From Moraxellaceae bacterium (GTDB taxonomy: Bacteria; Pseudomonadota; Gammaproteobacteria; Pseudomonadales; Moraxellaceae): 58,156 bases of DNA. The stretch's first letter is position 1. Each line of letters begins with the position of its first letter. The notes under the pieces were generated by a model. That model was not told where the DNA came from and ran no database searches. It saw only the letters and a program-made list of their open reading frames with translations. The stretch is from positions 1-58,156 of the forward strand of contig JAJFBF010000028.1 in the NCBI GenBank assembly GCA_020697295.1, given 5' to 3'. This document shows, in pieces, positions 1 to 8,146 of this stretch. Made by a program: the position numbers and the translations under genes.

Positions 1-374
1 CGCGACGCCTGCCGGTCGGGCGCAAGGCGCGCGAGGCACTGGCGGACTGGCTCGCGCTGCGCGCGCGCTGGGCAGTGCCCGGCGGCGACTGGCTTTTTCT
101 CGGCCCCAAGGGCCAGCGCTTTTCCGAGCGCGCGATCCAGTTGCGGCTTGCGCACCAGGCGCGTCGGGCCGGGCTGCCGCAACATCTGCATCCGCACATG
201 CTGCGGCATTCCTTTGCCTCGCACCTGCTCGAGTCCTCGCACGACTTGCGCGCGGTGCAGGAATTGCTCGGTCACGCCGACATCAGCACCACGCAGATCT
301 ACACGCATCTGGATTACCAGCACCTGGCCGAGGTCTATGACCAGGCGCACCCGCGTTCGCGCAAGCCCAAATGA
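1..374 (+). CDS. xerC: Tyrosine recombinase XerC, 3' part (5' end outside window)
   Basis: Site-specific tyrosine recombinase that acts with XerD at dif to resolve chromosome dimers. The reading frame is open from the left edge (frame 3), so only about the C-terminal 123 residues are present. The visible part carries the catalytic block [15 protein letters not shown] (the H-x-x-R motif), the second His in LLGHADIST and the nucleophile Tyr in TTQIYTHLD. The tail '[12 protein letters not shown]' is characteristic of XerC rather than XerD. yigB follows, as in the enterobacterial xerC-yigB order, which supports the assignment. The N-terminal SAM-like DNA-binding domain lies upstream of the window. 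Confidence 0.93.
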   Translation, partial: RRLPVGRKAREALADWLALRARWAVPGGDWLFLGPKGQRFSERAIQLRLAHQARRAGLPQHLHPHMLRHSFASHLLESSHDLRAVQELLGHADISTTQIYTHLDYQHLAEVYDQAHPRSRKPK

Positions 375-402
375 AGGGGGTGGCATTTGCCGGAGCCCGA
401 AG

Positions 403-420
403 GTCGGGATTTATGCCGAC
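403..420. repeat. REP-like palindrome (copy 1)
   Basis: GTCGGGATTTATGCCGAC, between xerC and yigB. It is a member of the dispersed intergenic family GTCGGG-AT-NN-AT-CCCGAC seen at least 12 times in this window. This copy has one mismatch in the right arm (GCCGAC). Confidence 0.75.
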
Positions 421-449
421 ATCAACGTCCTTTTTCGGAAGAGGCTGTA

Positions 450-1154
450 ATGGCGATCAAGCTGCTGACCTTTGACCTCGACAACACGCTCTGGGACGTG
501 GAGTCGATTGTCACGCGCGCGGAGAAGGTGATGCGCGCCTGGATCCGGCAGCATCATCCTGAATTCGTTCAGGCCTTCGATTTCCGCCAGTTCATTGCAT
601 TGCGTGACGCCGTGCTGCGCGACCGGGCCGATATTGCGCATGACTTTACCTCGCTGCGCCTGGAAGTGCTGCGCCGCGCCTTTGCTGGCGTCGGCTACGC
701 ACCGGTCGATGTCGAGGCGGCGGCGCAGGGCGCCTTCGAGGAATATTTTCGCGAGCGCAACGTGGTGGAATATTTTCCCGGCGCGCTGGAGGCCCTGCGC
801 GACCTTCGCGAGGATTTTTCAATCTATGCGCTCAGCAATGGCAACGCGGATGTCGGCCGTATCGGGCTCGGACATATTTTCTCGCAGCACTTTTCCGCGA
901 TCAGCGTGGGCGCCCCAAAGCCAGATCCGCGCATGTTCCACGCGGCGATCGCCGCCGCCGGCGTGTCGCCTCATGAAGTGATTCATATCGGGGATCATCC
1001 CGAGCAGGATGTCGCGGCGGCCGCCGCCGTGGGCATGCGCACCATCTGGGTGAATTTTGGCGGGCTCGAGTGGCCAGCCCTGCCTCCGGCCGATGCCGAG
1101 CTTCGTCACTTCACGGACTTGCCGCGGCTGGTGCGGCAGCTTGCCGCCCGCTAG
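450..1154 (+). CDS. yigB: HAD-superfamily phosphatase, YigB type
   Basis: Haloacid dehalogenase-like hydrolase; E. coli YigB dephosphorylates the riboflavin precursor 5-amino-6-(5-phosphoribitylamino)uracil, as well as FMN. All HAD motifs are visible: motif I DLDNTLWD near residue 9 (nucleophile and acid/base Asp), motif II in 'ALSNGN', motif III Lys in 'GAPKPDPRMF', and motif IV 'HIGDHPEQDV'. The alpha-helical cap lies between motifs I and II. The 234-residue length is normal. ATG 450 was chosen because the family homology starts at MAIKLLTFDLD; a longer frame from 387 would run through the repeat at 403-420. The position just after xerC matches the enterobacterial order. The substrate is inferred from context. 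Confidence 0.85.
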   Translation: MAIKLLTFDLDNTLWDVESIVTRAEKVMRAWIRQHHPEFVQAFDFRQFIALRDAVLRDRADIAHDFTSLRLEVLRRAFAGVGYAPVDVEAAAQGAFEEYFRERNVVEYFPGALEALRDLREDFSIYALSNGNADVGRIGLGHIFSQHFSAISVGAPKPDPRMFHAAIAAAGVSPHEVIHIGDHPEQDVAAAAAVGMRTIWVNFGGLEWPALPPADAELRHFTDLPRLVRQLAAR

Positions 1155-1172
1155 GCGTATTGCTTTCCTCGC

Positions 1173-1238
1173 CAGTTGCCAGTTGCCAGTTGCCAGTTGC
1201 CAGTTGCCAGTTAGCAGTTAGCAGGAGGCAGGAGGCAG
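1173..1238. repeat. Tandem heptamer array (CAGTTGC)5-(CAGTTAG)2 plus GGAGGCA repeats
   Basis: Five perfect CAGTTGC units (1173-1207) are followed by two CAGTTAG units (1208-1221) and then GGAGGCA-type units. The array sits between the convergent yigB and ompW. It is a slippage-prone simple repeat with no coding role seen. The word GCCAGTTGC also appears inside the 47.6 kb and 44.5 kb repeats. Confidence 0.85.
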
Positions 1239-1304
1239 GAGCCGCTGGGTATGGGGTATCAGCCCAGCTATGGCGAACGCCGGGTCTCCCGCGGAGCGCA
1301 GGCC

Positions 1305-1330
1305 TAAAAAAACCGCGCTTGCGCGCGGTC
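1305..1330 (-). terminator. Rho-independent terminator of ompW
   Basis: On the minus strand a GC-rich stem (CCGCGC / GCGCGG with a GCAA-type loop) is followed by seven T. It lies about 60 bases past the ompW stop codon. Confidence 0.85.
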
Positions 1331-1390
1331 TTCCAGGAAGAAAAAGACCTGGCAGCCGACACATGCGCGCCGCCAGGCAAACGGGTTTCT

Positions 1391-1993
1391 TCAGAACTTT
1401 ATGCCGATGGCAAGCATGGCCACGAGCGGATCGATTTCGAGCTCGCCCACGGGGACGCCGTTGATGTTGACGTTGGTGTTGATGTCGACCTTCCACACGG
1501 CGGCATTCAGCACGATGTTGTCGGTGATCTTGACGTCCACGCCGGCTTCCACGGCCAGGCCGAAGGAGTCTTCCACGCTCAGCACGAGGCCGAGATTGTT
1601 GCTCTCGCCCCAGAACTTCGTGTAGTTCACGCCGGCGCCGATATAGGGCTGCACAGAACTGCCGGCATCCAGCGGGAAATACTCCAGGGTGACAGTGGGC
1701 GGAAGGTGCTCGACGGAGCCGATGGTGGTGCCGGACAGGGTGATGTCGTGTTCGAAGGGAGTGGCACCCAGCAGCTGTATGCCCACCTTGGGCGAGAGCA
1801 TGTAGGAAAGAGTCAGGCCGAGCTGGGTATTGTCTTCCGCGTCGAGGGTGGCCAGGAGTGTATTGTCCGTGGTTTCCGGGGTCACCATGACGGCGCCGGC
1901 GCGGACAATCACATCGCCCTTTTCATAAGCGAGGGCCGGGGAGGCAGCCGCAACGGCGAGGGACAGCAGCAGGGTCTTGTGCAGAACTTTCAT
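1391..1993 (-). CDS. ompW: OmpW-family outer-membrane protein
   Basis: Small eight-stranded beta-barrel of the OmpW/OprG family, proposed to pass small hydrophobic molecules across the outer membrane. It is 200 residues long with a signal peptide (MKVLHKTLLLSLAVAAASPALA). After this come 'YEKGDVIVRAG', the 'LTLSYMLSPKVGIQLLG' strand, 'PPTVTLEYFPL' with 'VQPYIGAGVNYT', and a terminal 'IGIKF' ending in Phe as expected for BAM-inserted porins. ATG 1993 is preceded by GAGGA at proper spacing, and it removes a six-residue extension. An FNR/Anr-like box lies upstream at 2089-2102, consistent with oxygen-dependent control known for ompW/oprG. Confidence 0.9.
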   Translation of the reverse strand: MKVLHKTLLLSLAVAAASPALAYEKGDVIVRAGAVMVTPETTDNTLLATLDAEDNTQLGLTLSYMLSPKVGIQLLGATPFEHDITLSGTTIGSVEHLPPTVTLEYFPLDAGSSVQPYIGAGVNYTKFWGESNNLGLVLSVEDSFGLAVEAGVDVKITDNIVLNAAVWKVDINTNVNINGVPVGELEIDPLVAMLAIGIKF

Positions 1994-2088
1994 GGGTGTT
2001 TCCTCAGGCAACTAAAAAAAATCGGTCGGTTGTCGGCGCCATGCCGATGTCCATGACGCAATCATGGGAATTACCGATTTTTTTCGGA

Positions 2089-2102
2089 TTGACCTGAGTC
2101 AA
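2089..2102 (-). promoter_or_regulatory. FNR/Anr-type box upstream of ompW
   Basis: TTGACCTGAGTCAA is a perfect inverted repeat, one base per half-site away from the FNR consensus TTGAT-N4-ATCAA. If it works as a class II site centred at -41.5, transcription would start near 2054. A CATGAT -10-like hexamer sits at 2062-2067 (read on the minus strand). The rest of the 1994-2268 spacer has no gene. Confidence 0.7.
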
Positions 2103-2268
2103 GCTGGGCGGGTGCTCTGGTACGGAAGCACTGAAACAATGATCTGGCGCAAACTTTTGTAACGCTCTGCTGACCGTCCGGTAAGCGCCGGCTTCGGCGC
2201 GGATCGCCTGGACGCACCAGGAGTACGAGCGCCCTGCCACCGTGTCGGGGTCCCGGTCCGCCGCGGCC

Positions 2269-3771
2269 TCAGCCCGGCAGCCGGTCCAGCACGCGATAGG
2301 CCAGGGCTTCCTGCAAGTGCGCCGCCGCGACCGTCTCACTTTCTGCCAGGTCGGCGATCGTGCGCGCCATGCGCAATACCCGGTGATAGGCGCGCGCCGA
2401 CAGGCGCAGGCGGCGCATGGCCTGTTCCAGCAGGTCGGCATCGGCGGTGGACAGGGCGGCAAAATCGCCCACCTGCCCGGGGCTCAGGTCCTGGTTGAGG
2501 CAGTCCTGGCGGGCGTGCTGGCGCTCGCGCGCGGCGAGCACGCGGGCCCGTACAGTGGCCGTGGATTCGCCCGGGGTCCCGCGATGCAGCATCTCCGCCG
2601 GCAGCGCCGGCACTTCCACATGCAGGTCGATGCGGTCGAGCAACGGACCGGACAGGCGCCCGCGATAGCGTGCGACCTGGTCCGGCGAGCAATGGCAGCG
2701 CGCCGTGCCGTCGCCCCGATAGCCGCAAGGGCAGGGATTCATCGCGGCGACCAGCTGGAAGCGCGCGGGAAAGCGGATCTGCCGGGTGGCGCGCGAGATC
2801 TGCACATGGCCCGACTCCAGCGGCTCGCGCAGCACTTCCAGCACGCGCCGCTCGAACTCCGGCAGCTCATCAAGAAAGAGCACGCCATGGTGGGCGAGGG
2901 TGATCTCGCCGGGCCGTGGCGGATTGCCGCCGCCGACCAGCGCCACTGCCGAGGCCGTGTGGTGCGGCGCCCGGAAAGGAGGCTGCAACGAAGGGTCGTC
3001 GCGCTGGCCGAGCAGCGAGCGGATGGCCGCCACCTCCAGCGCCTCGCGATCGCCCAGCGGTGGCAGCAGGCCGGGCAGGCGCGCGGCCAACAGGGTCTTG
3101 CCGGTGCCGGGCGGGCCAAGCAGCAGGAGCGAATGGCCGCCGGCGGCGGCGATTTCCAGGGCCCGCCGCGCCTGGTACTGGCCGCGGACGTCGGCCAGGT
3201 CGGGACCGGCGGGCAGCGTGCCCGCCACGAGCTCGGGAACCCGTGCCCGCGGCAGTGCCTGCTGGTCGGCGAGGTGGGCATAGATTGCCAGCAGATGGTC
3301 GCCGGCGTGGACATGCGCCGCGGCCGGGCGTGCCGCCTCGGCGGCATTGGCCGCGGGCACGAACAGGGCGTGGCCGGCGGCGGTGGCGGCCAGGCTCGCG
3401 GACAGGACGCCGGTGACCGGCCGCAACTCCCCGGACAGGGCCAGCTCCCCGATGAACTCGCGCTCGCGCAGGGCCGACAGCGGAATCTGGCCGTTGGCGG
3501 CGAGGATGCCGAGGGCGATGGGCAGGTCGAAGCGGCCGCCCTCCTTGGGCAGGTCGGCGGGCGCGAGATTGATGGTGATGTGGCGCTGCGGGAAGTCGAA
3601 GCCGGAGTTGAGCAAGGCGGAGCGCACGCGGTCCTTGCTCTCGCGCACGGCGGCTTCGGGCAGGCCGACGATGGCCAGGCCGGGCAGGCCCGGGCCCAGG
3701 TGCACCTCGACGGTGACGGGTGGGGCGTCCAGCCCCAGCAGCGCACGGGTGCGCACGATGGCCAGCGACAT
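2269..3771 (-). CDS. comM: YifB/ComM-family Mg-chelatase-like AAA+ ATPase
   Basis: AAA+ protein of the ComM/YifB family. In naturally competent bacteria ComM is a hexameric helicase that promotes branch migration during integration of transformed DNA. The 500 residues contain an N-terminal ChlI-like domain (1-165), Walker A GPPGTGKT (219-226), Walker B VLFLDELPE (about 297-305), the Cys cluster AMNPCPCG (about 343-350) with a nearby CHC, and a C-terminal lid domain. The start MSLAIVRTRALLGLDAP matches the family. It lies downstream of ubiK on the same strand with an 83-base gap. Whether this organism is competent cannot be judged here. Confidence 0.92.
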   Translation of the reverse strand: MSLAIVRTRALLGLDAPPVTVEVHLGPGLPGLAIVGLPEAAVRESKDRVRSALLNSGFDFPQRHITINLAPADLPKEGGRFDLPIALGILAANGQIPLSALREREFIGELALSGELRPVTGVLSASLAATAAGHALFVPAANAAEAARPAAAHVHAGDHLLAIYAHLADQQALPRARVPELVAGTLPAGPDLADVRGQYQARRALEIAAAGGHSLLLLGPPGTGKTLLAARLPGLLPPLGDREALEVAAIRSLLGQRDDPSLQPPFRAPHHTASAVALVGGGNPPRPGEITLAHHGVLFLDELPEFERRVLEVLREPLESGHVQISRATRQIRFPARFQLVAAMNPCPCGYRGDGTARCHCSPDQVARYRGRLSGPLLDRIDLHVEVPALPAEMLHRGTPGESTATVRARVLAARERQHARQDCLNQDLSPGQVGDFAALSTADADLLEQAMRRLRLSARAYHRVLRMARTIADLAESETVAAAHLQEALAYRVLDRLPG

Positions 3772-3854
3772 CCTTGTCTCCTTCAGTCTGTGCTACGGAC
3801 CGCCATCCATGGCGGTCCCGGGGGTAGTGCGGCGGAGGTCCTGCGGAACCAGGC

Positions 3855-4124
3855 TTATGGCTTGTCGCGGCTCTCGAGGCTGATGACGCGCTGTTCCAGT
3901 GCACGCAGTTCCGCCTCCACCGCCTCCAGGCGGCTGCGGGCGCGGGCCAGCAGCGTGGTCTGGATGTCGAACTCCTCGCGAGTCACGAGTTCCATGCGCG
4001 CCAGTGCCTCGCGCAGCACCGCCTTGATGTTTTCCTCAAGGTCGCCGCGGAGCTGGCGCACGCCGGGGGGCAGGACCTGGGACAGCTGTTCGCTGACGCG
4101 GTTGACGATCTGTTCGAGTGCCAT
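3855..4124 (-). CDS. ubiK: Ubiquinone biosynthesis accessory factor UbiK (YqiC/BMFP family)
   Basis: 89-residue protein of the UbiK family, a membrane-associated accessory factor that works with UbiJ and the Ubi complex in aerobic ubiquinone synthesis. Visible features are an amphipathic N-terminal helix (MALEQIVNRVSEQL), the central 'VREALARMELVTREEFDIQ' block, which is the most conserved part of the family, and a C-terminal coiled coil with heptad leucines ending LESRDKP. It is transcribed toward yifB and divergently from the porin-glnK-amtB operon. Confidence 0.9.
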   Translation of the reverse strand: MALEQIVNRVSEQLSQVLPPGVRQLRGDLEENIKAVLREALARMELVTREEFDIQTTLLARARSRLEAVEAELRALEQRVISLESRDKP

Positions 4125-4213
4125 GGCGCAAGGCTCCTGAGGGGCGGAAAGCCCCGGATTCTAGCACTGGCGAGCCGGTATTCCTCTCTCGGGGCAATAG
4201 CTGAGCGTGCGGG

Positions 4214-4246
4214 CGCACCAAAAAGGGGATCGCACCCTTTTCGTGC
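4214..4246 (+). promoter_or_regulatory. Putative NtrC enhancer sites
   Basis: GCACCCTTTTCGTGC (4232-4246) fits the NtrC dyad GCACC-N5-GGTGC with one mismatch. GCACCAAAAAGGGGA (4214-4228) is a weaker second site centred 18 bases upstream. They lie about 125-150 bases before the expected sigma-54 start, the usual place for NtrC enhancers. Confidence 0.55.
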
Positions 4247-4343
4247 ACGACTGTGGGCACATTCCCCCCCGAAAGACTGATCTGCAAGCACGGCAATTTT
4301 GGCCCGCCGCTTCAGGCTACTGAAATCCTGAGCATTTTTTGGA

Positions 4344-4360
4344 TTGGCACGGCTTCTGCA
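4344..4360 (+). promoter_or_regulatory. Sigma-54 promoter 1 for porin-glnK1-amtB1
   Basis: TTGGCACGGCTTCTGCA: the -24 element TTGGCACG, 4-base spacer, -12 element CTGCA, with GG and GC separated by 10 bases as RpoN needs. Confidence 0.75.
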
Positions 4361-4366
4361 AAAGGG

Positions 4367-4383
4367 CTGGCATGGCTTCTGCA
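4367..4383 (+). promoter_or_regulatory. Sigma-54 promoter 2 (tandem copy)
   Basis: CTGGCATGGCTTCTGCA repeats the first promoter 23 bases downstream with the same spacer GCTT and the same -12 element. Only two bases of the 17 differ. Either or both may be used. Confidence 0.65.
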
Positions 4384-4500
4384 ATGAATCGCACAGGTTC
4401 TGACGCGACAGGCAGGTCCTTCCGCTGCTGGTCGTGTTCTGAAGCAGAGCTGTTTTGTATCCACTTAAAAGACACCACAGGGTTGATAGGAGTTACAGCG

Positions 4501-5226
4501 ATGAAAATGACCAAACTGACCACGGCGATCCTGGCTGGCAGCCTGCTGATGGCGGGCATGTCCGCTTCCGCCGAGGAAGCCAAGAGCGCCTTCACTACCT
4601 CCGGTAGCGTCGCGATGACCACCGACTATCTCTACCGCGGCATCTCGCAGACCTCCGGCGCTCCCGCCCTGCAGGGCGCCCTCACGCTGAGCCACGAATC
4701 CGGCGTCTACGCCACCGTCTGGGCCTCCAGCATCAATTTCGCCAGCGGTCTTGAGTTCGATCCCGCCATCGGCTTTGCCGGCAAGGTGGGCGAAGTCGGC
4801 TACGACGTCGGTGTGCTGCAGTACGGCTATCCGAACTCCAGTGCCCTCACGGCCCCTGGCCCCGAACTCGACTTCCTCGAGTACTACGCTTCGGTCAGCT
4901 TTGCCGGCGCCAAGCTGGGTCTTGCCTATGCCCCTGATTTCTACGCTGAAACCGGCGAGTCCATCTACGCCTTCGTCGACTACGGCACGGAAGTGGCCGG
5001 CTTCGGTCTCGTGGCCCACGTCGGCATGAATCTCCTGGACGACCAGTACTACGGCGCTGCCCCGCTGGCCCTCGGTGAGGATAGCTACATCGACTACAAG
5101 GTCGGCGTGAACAAGGCCGTGCAGGGCGTGACCCTGGAACTGGCCTATATGGGTAGCGACCTGGATGACACCCTGGTTCCTGATGGCGAAGGCACCTTCG
5201 TCGCCACCGTCAGCAAGGCGTTCTGA
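4501..5226 (+). CDS. TorF-family putative outer-membrane porin
   Basis: 241-residue beta-barrel protein of the TorF/TIGR02001 family. A signal peptide (MKMTKLTTAILAGSLLMAGMSASA) is followed by the family hallmark 'AMTTDYLYRGISQTSGAPALQG', alternating beta strands and a C-terminal Phe (VATVSKAF). ATG 4501 has the SD TAGGAG. It is the first gene behind two sigma-54 promoters and precedes glnK1 and amtB1. It is therefore probably induced under nitrogen limitation and may admit ammonium or small nitrogenous solutes; that substrate is an inference from context. A perfect hairpin after the stop suggests partial termination before glnK1. Confidence 0.85.
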   Translation: MKMTKLTTAILAGSLLMAGMSASAEEAKSAFTTSGSVAMTTDYLYRGISQTSGAPALQGALTLSHESGVYATVWASSINFASGLEFDPAIGFAGKVGEVGYDVGVLQYGYPNSSALTAPGPELDFLEYYASVSFAGAKLGLAYAPDFYAETGESIYAFVDYGTEVAGFGLVAHVGMNLLDDQYYGAAPLALGEDSYIDYKVGVNKAVQGVTLELAYMGSDLDDTLVPDGEGTFVATVSKAF

Positions 5227-5235
5227 TAACCCGGT

Positions 5236-5265
5236 ACCGCGCGCGGACCACCGCGCGCGGTTTTT
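5236..5265 (+). terminator. Intercistronic terminator/attenuator between porin and glnK1
   Basis: Perfect 11-bp stem (ACCGCGCGCGG / CCGCGCGCGGT) with a 4-base ACCA loop and a T run, ending 17 bases before the glnK1 start. It likely lowers read-through and sets the porin to PII ratio. Confidence 0.75.
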
Positions 5266-5267
5266 AA

Positions 5268-5621
<354 letters not shown>

Positions 5622-5670
5622 TTTTTTACTCGCTGCCAAAAAAACGCGAACCAACGCGGAGGAGTTCCCC

Positions 5671-7206
5671 GTGAAAAACTTTGTCTATGCCCTGATGTTG
5701 GGCGGCGCCCTGGTGGCGAGCAGCCCGGTATTTGCGGAAGAGGCTGCAGCGGCTGCGCCCGTTGCCGCCGAAGCCGTTGCCGCTCCCGAAGCAGCGCCCG
5801 CTCCTGATGCTGCCGCCCCGGCGCCTGCCGTAGCGGTGGTCGAAGCGGCGGAAGCCGCGCCGGCCGATGATTATGTTGCGCCCAAGTACGACATGGGGAA
5901 CGTCTCCTGGATGATGACGGCCACCGTGCTCGTGATCTTCATGTGCCTGCCCGGCCTCGCCCTGTTCTACGGCGGCATGGTGCGCAAGAAGAACATGCTG
6001 TCCGTGCTCATGCAGACCTTCACCATCTTCTGCGTGATCGCCGTGCTCTGGGTGGTGTTCGGCTACTCGGTCGCCTTCTCCAACGGCAACGCCTACTTTG
6101 GCGGCCTCGACAAATTGTTCCTGGAAGGCGTGATCTACGACGCCAAGGGCAACTTCACGCCGACGGCCACCTTCAGCAAGGGCGTGGTCATCCCCGAACT
6201 CATGTTCGCGATGTTCCAGCTGACCTTCGCCTGCATCACCTGCGCCCTGATCGCCGGTGCCTATGCCGAGCGCATGAAGTTCTCCGCCATGCTGATCTTC
6301 ACCGTGACCTGGTTCGTGCTGTCCTACCTGCCCATGGCCCACATGGTCTGGTGGTGGCCGGGCCCGGACGCCTACACCGGTCCGGAAGTGGTGGATGGCC
6401 TGAACGCCACCGCCGGCAAGCTCTGGCAGATGGGCGCCCTCGATTTCGCCGGTGGCACCGTGGTGCACATCAACGCCGGTGTCGCGGGCCTCGTTGCCGC
6501 CATCATGCTGGGCAAGCGTCTCGGCTACGGCAAGGTCGCCATGCCCCCGCACAGCCTGGTCATGACCATGATCGGTGGCTGCATGCTCTGGGTCGGCTGG
6601 TTCGGCTTCAACGCCGGCTCCAACCTCGAAGCCAATGGCTACGCCGTGCTGGCCTTTGCCAACACGATCTTCGCCACCGCCGTCTCCGCTCTCGCCTGGC
6701 TGTTCGCCGAGTGGCTGCACAAGGGCAAGCCGAGCCTGCTGGGCGCGGTGTCCGGTGCGATCGCCGGCCTCGTCGGCATCACTCCGGCCTGCGGTTTCGT
6801 CGGCCCCATGGGTGCCCTCGTCATCGGCCTGATCTGCGGCGTGGCCTGCTTCTTCTCGGTGGCCGTGCTGAAGAAGATGCTGGGCTATGACGATGCGCTG
6901 GATGCCTTCGGTGTGCATGCGGTTGGCGGCATCATCGGCGCCATCCTGACCGGCGTGTTCGTCAACCCCGCCCTCGGTGGCGCCGGTTACGTCACCGACG
7001 GCTGGGTCGGCCCGACCTTCGGCTACGACAGCGCGCAGATCCTGATCCAGGTGAAGGCGGTGCTGATCGCGGTGGTGTGGAGCGCCGTGGTCTCCGCCGT
7101 GACCCTGTTCATCATCGACAAGGTGATCGGCCTGCGTGTCAGCGAAGAAGCCGAGCGCGAAGGCCTCGACATCGCCGAGCATGGCGAGCAGGCGTACAAC
7201 GACTGA
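5671..7206 (+). CDS. amtB: Ammonium transporter AmtB (copy 1)
   Basis: Inner-membrane trimeric ammonium channel, 511 residues. A cleavable signal peptide (VKNFVYALMLGGALVASSPVFA) and an Ala/Pro-rich linker of about 45 residues precede 11 membrane segments. Conserved pore residues are visible: 'DFAGGTVVHINAGVAGL' (Asp160 and His168 equivalents) and 'DAFGVHAVGG' (His318 equivalent). The GTG at 5671 is chosen because GGAGGAG sits just upstream and it gives an intact signal peptide; the frame stays open further upstream to 5596, overlapping glnK1. A strong terminator follows at 7226. It is co-transcribed with glnK1. Confidence 0.95.
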   Translation: MKNFVYALMLGGALVASSPVFAEEAAAAAPVAAEAVAAPEAAPAPDAAAPAPAVAVVEAAEAAPADDYVAPKYDMGNVSWMMTATVLVIFMCLPGLALFYGGMVRKKNMLSVLMQTFTIFCVIAVLWVVFGYSVAFSNGNAYFGGLDKLFLEGVIYDAKGNFTPTATFSKGVVIPELMFAMFQLTFACITCALIAGAYAERMKFSAMLIFTVTWFVLSYLPMAHMVWWWPGPDAYTGPEVVDGLNATAGKLWQMGALDFAGGTVVHINAGVAGLVAAIMLGKRLGYGKVAMPPHSLVMTMIGGCMLWVGWFGFNAGSNLEANGYAVLAFANTIFATAVSALAWLFAEWLHKGKPSLLGAVSGAIAGLVGITPACGFVGPMGALVIGLICGVACFFSVAVLKKMLGYDDALDAFGVHAVGGIIGAILTGVFVNPALGGAGYVTDGWVGPTFGYDSAQILIQVKAVLIAVVWSAVVSAVTLFIIDKVIGLRVSEEAEREGLDIAEHGEQAYND

Positions 7207-7225
7207 GCGTGAGTGCGTGCTGAAC

Positions 7226-7252
7226 AAAAAGGGGCCCTCGGGCCCCTTTTTC
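7226..7252 (+). terminator. Rho-independent terminator after amtB1
   Basis: AAAAAGGGGCCC / GGGCCCCTTTTT stem with a TCG-type loop and a T run, 20 bases past the amtB1 stop. Confidence 0.9.
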
Positions 7253-7341
7253 TTTATCTGGCCCGGGCGCGTTACCTGCGGGACTTAGTCTGCCGACGAC
7301 ACGCACATCTCATGCAGGCAAGGCGAACGCCGGCGGCGCTC

Positions 7342-7378
7342 CTGAGCCTGATGAACGGATCCCGTTCATCAGGCTCAG
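7342..7378. repeat. 37-base palindrome (17-bp perfect arms, 3-base loop)
   Basis: CTGAGCCTGATGAACGG, then ATC, then the exact reverse complement. There is no T run on either side, so it is not a classic terminator. It lies about 300 bases before the glnK2 sigma-54 promoter. Possible roles are a regulator site, a cruciform or an element end. Confidence 0.7.
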
Positions 7379-7648
7379 ACTGCGTTTGCCAGCCTGCTTG
7401 CGGGGGGAGGCACCGCTTCGGGCAAAGACGGCCCTTGCCTGTTTCCGCCGGGCTCCCGGATTGATTTTCACCGCTCCAATTTCTGGCACCGGGACGCGTC
7501 CTCGCCTCTTGCTGCACTCCGGCGCGGCGCGCATTCGTGCCCGATCCAATGGAAGGGGCGCGATCGTGCCGCTGAATTCCTGCCGCAATGCGCTTTGGCT
7601 TCTGCAACTTCGCCCTTCCTGCCCCTGCGGGCAGCAGGCGAGTGGCTT

Positions 7649-7665
7649 CTGGCATGGCTCCTGCA
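7649..7665 (+). promoter_or_regulatory. Sigma-54 promoter for glnK2-amtB2
   Basis: CTGGCATGGCTCCTGCA, almost the same as the motifs at 4344 and 4367 (GG-N10-GC). The expected start is about 12 bases downstream, giving a leader of about 90 bases before glnK2. Confidence 0.72.
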
Positions 7666-7764
7666 GAGCTTCAGTCAGGGTTGGATGCCCGCTCACTTTC
7701 CGGTCGCCGGAGAGAGGCAGTACAGGAGTTCACCGCGTCGCGCCAACCGCAGCAAGGGGCCGCC

Positions 7765-8103
7765 ATGAAACTCATCACCGCCATCGTCCGGCCGTTCAAG
7801 GTCGACGACATTCGCCAGGCGCTCTCGGCGCTGGGTGTCCAGGGCCTGACCGCCACCGAAGTGCGCGGCTTCGGCCGCCAGAAAGGCCATACCGAGCTGT
7901 ATCGCGGCGCCGAGTACGCCATCGACTTCCTCCCCAAGGTGAAGCTCGAGATCGTTTGCGCCACTGCCGATCTCGACAACATCCTGACGGCCCTTGTCGC
8001 GGCGGCGCGCACCGGCAAGATCGGTGACGGCAAGATCCTTGTCTCCCCGATGCTCGAGGCCGTGCGTGTGCGCACCGGCGAGCATGGCGATGCCGCCATC
8101 TAG
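7765..8103 (+). CDS. glnK: PII nitrogen-regulatory protein GlnK (copy 2)
   Basis: Second PII paralogue, 112 residues, about 75% like copy 1. The T-loop '[11 protein letters not shown]' with Tyr51 is kept, as are '[11 protein letters not shown]' and 'VRTGEHGDAAI'. ATG 7765 has the SD AAGGGG; the frame stays open upstream to 7588, but that part overlaps the sigma-54 promoter and does not look like PII. It forms a second glnK-amtB operon with the gene 43 bases downstream, probably a tandem duplication of the first. Confidence 0.94.
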   Translation: MKLITAIVRPFKVDDIRQALSALGVQGLTATEVRGFGRQKGHTELYRGAEYAIDFLPKVKLEIVCATADLDNILTALVAAARTGKIGDGKILVSPMLEAVRVRTGEHGDAAI

Positions 8104-8146
8104 AGTCGCTTTTTAATCCTTGTCCGAAGCCATTGCGGAGAAAAAT

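Larger units (their letters stand above)
4125..4500. promoter_or_regulatory. Divergent intergenic control region, ubiK / porin-glnK-amtB
   Basis: This 376-base gene-free stretch holds NtrC-like sites (4214-4246) and two tandem sigma-54 promoter motifs (4344-4383). The latter lie 118-157 bases before the porin start. A good SD (TAGGAG) precedes ATG 4501. Confidence 0.7.
7253..7764. promoter_or_regulatory. Gene-free spacer between amtB1 and glnK2
   Basis: This 512-base stretch shows no convincing gene. It holds a 37-base near-perfect palindrome at 7342-7378 and a sigma-54 promoter at 7649-7665. No clear NtrC dyad was found by eye. Confidence 0.6.

Noticed and set aside
1173-1238. CRISPR-like array
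   Set aside because: Units are 7 bases with no spacers; it is a simple tandem repeat. No CRISPR array or cas gene was seen anywhere in the window.
2242-4140. Long plus-strand open frame (632 codons) opposite yifB and ubiK
   Set aside because: Composition is Gly/Ala/Arg/Gln-rich without any domain, and the minus strand encodes complete, well-known proteins. It is an antisense shadow of high-GC coding DNA.
5626-7227. Minus-strand open frame (533 codons) opposite amtB1
   Set aside because: His/Asp/Gly-rich nonsense; amtB1 is certain.
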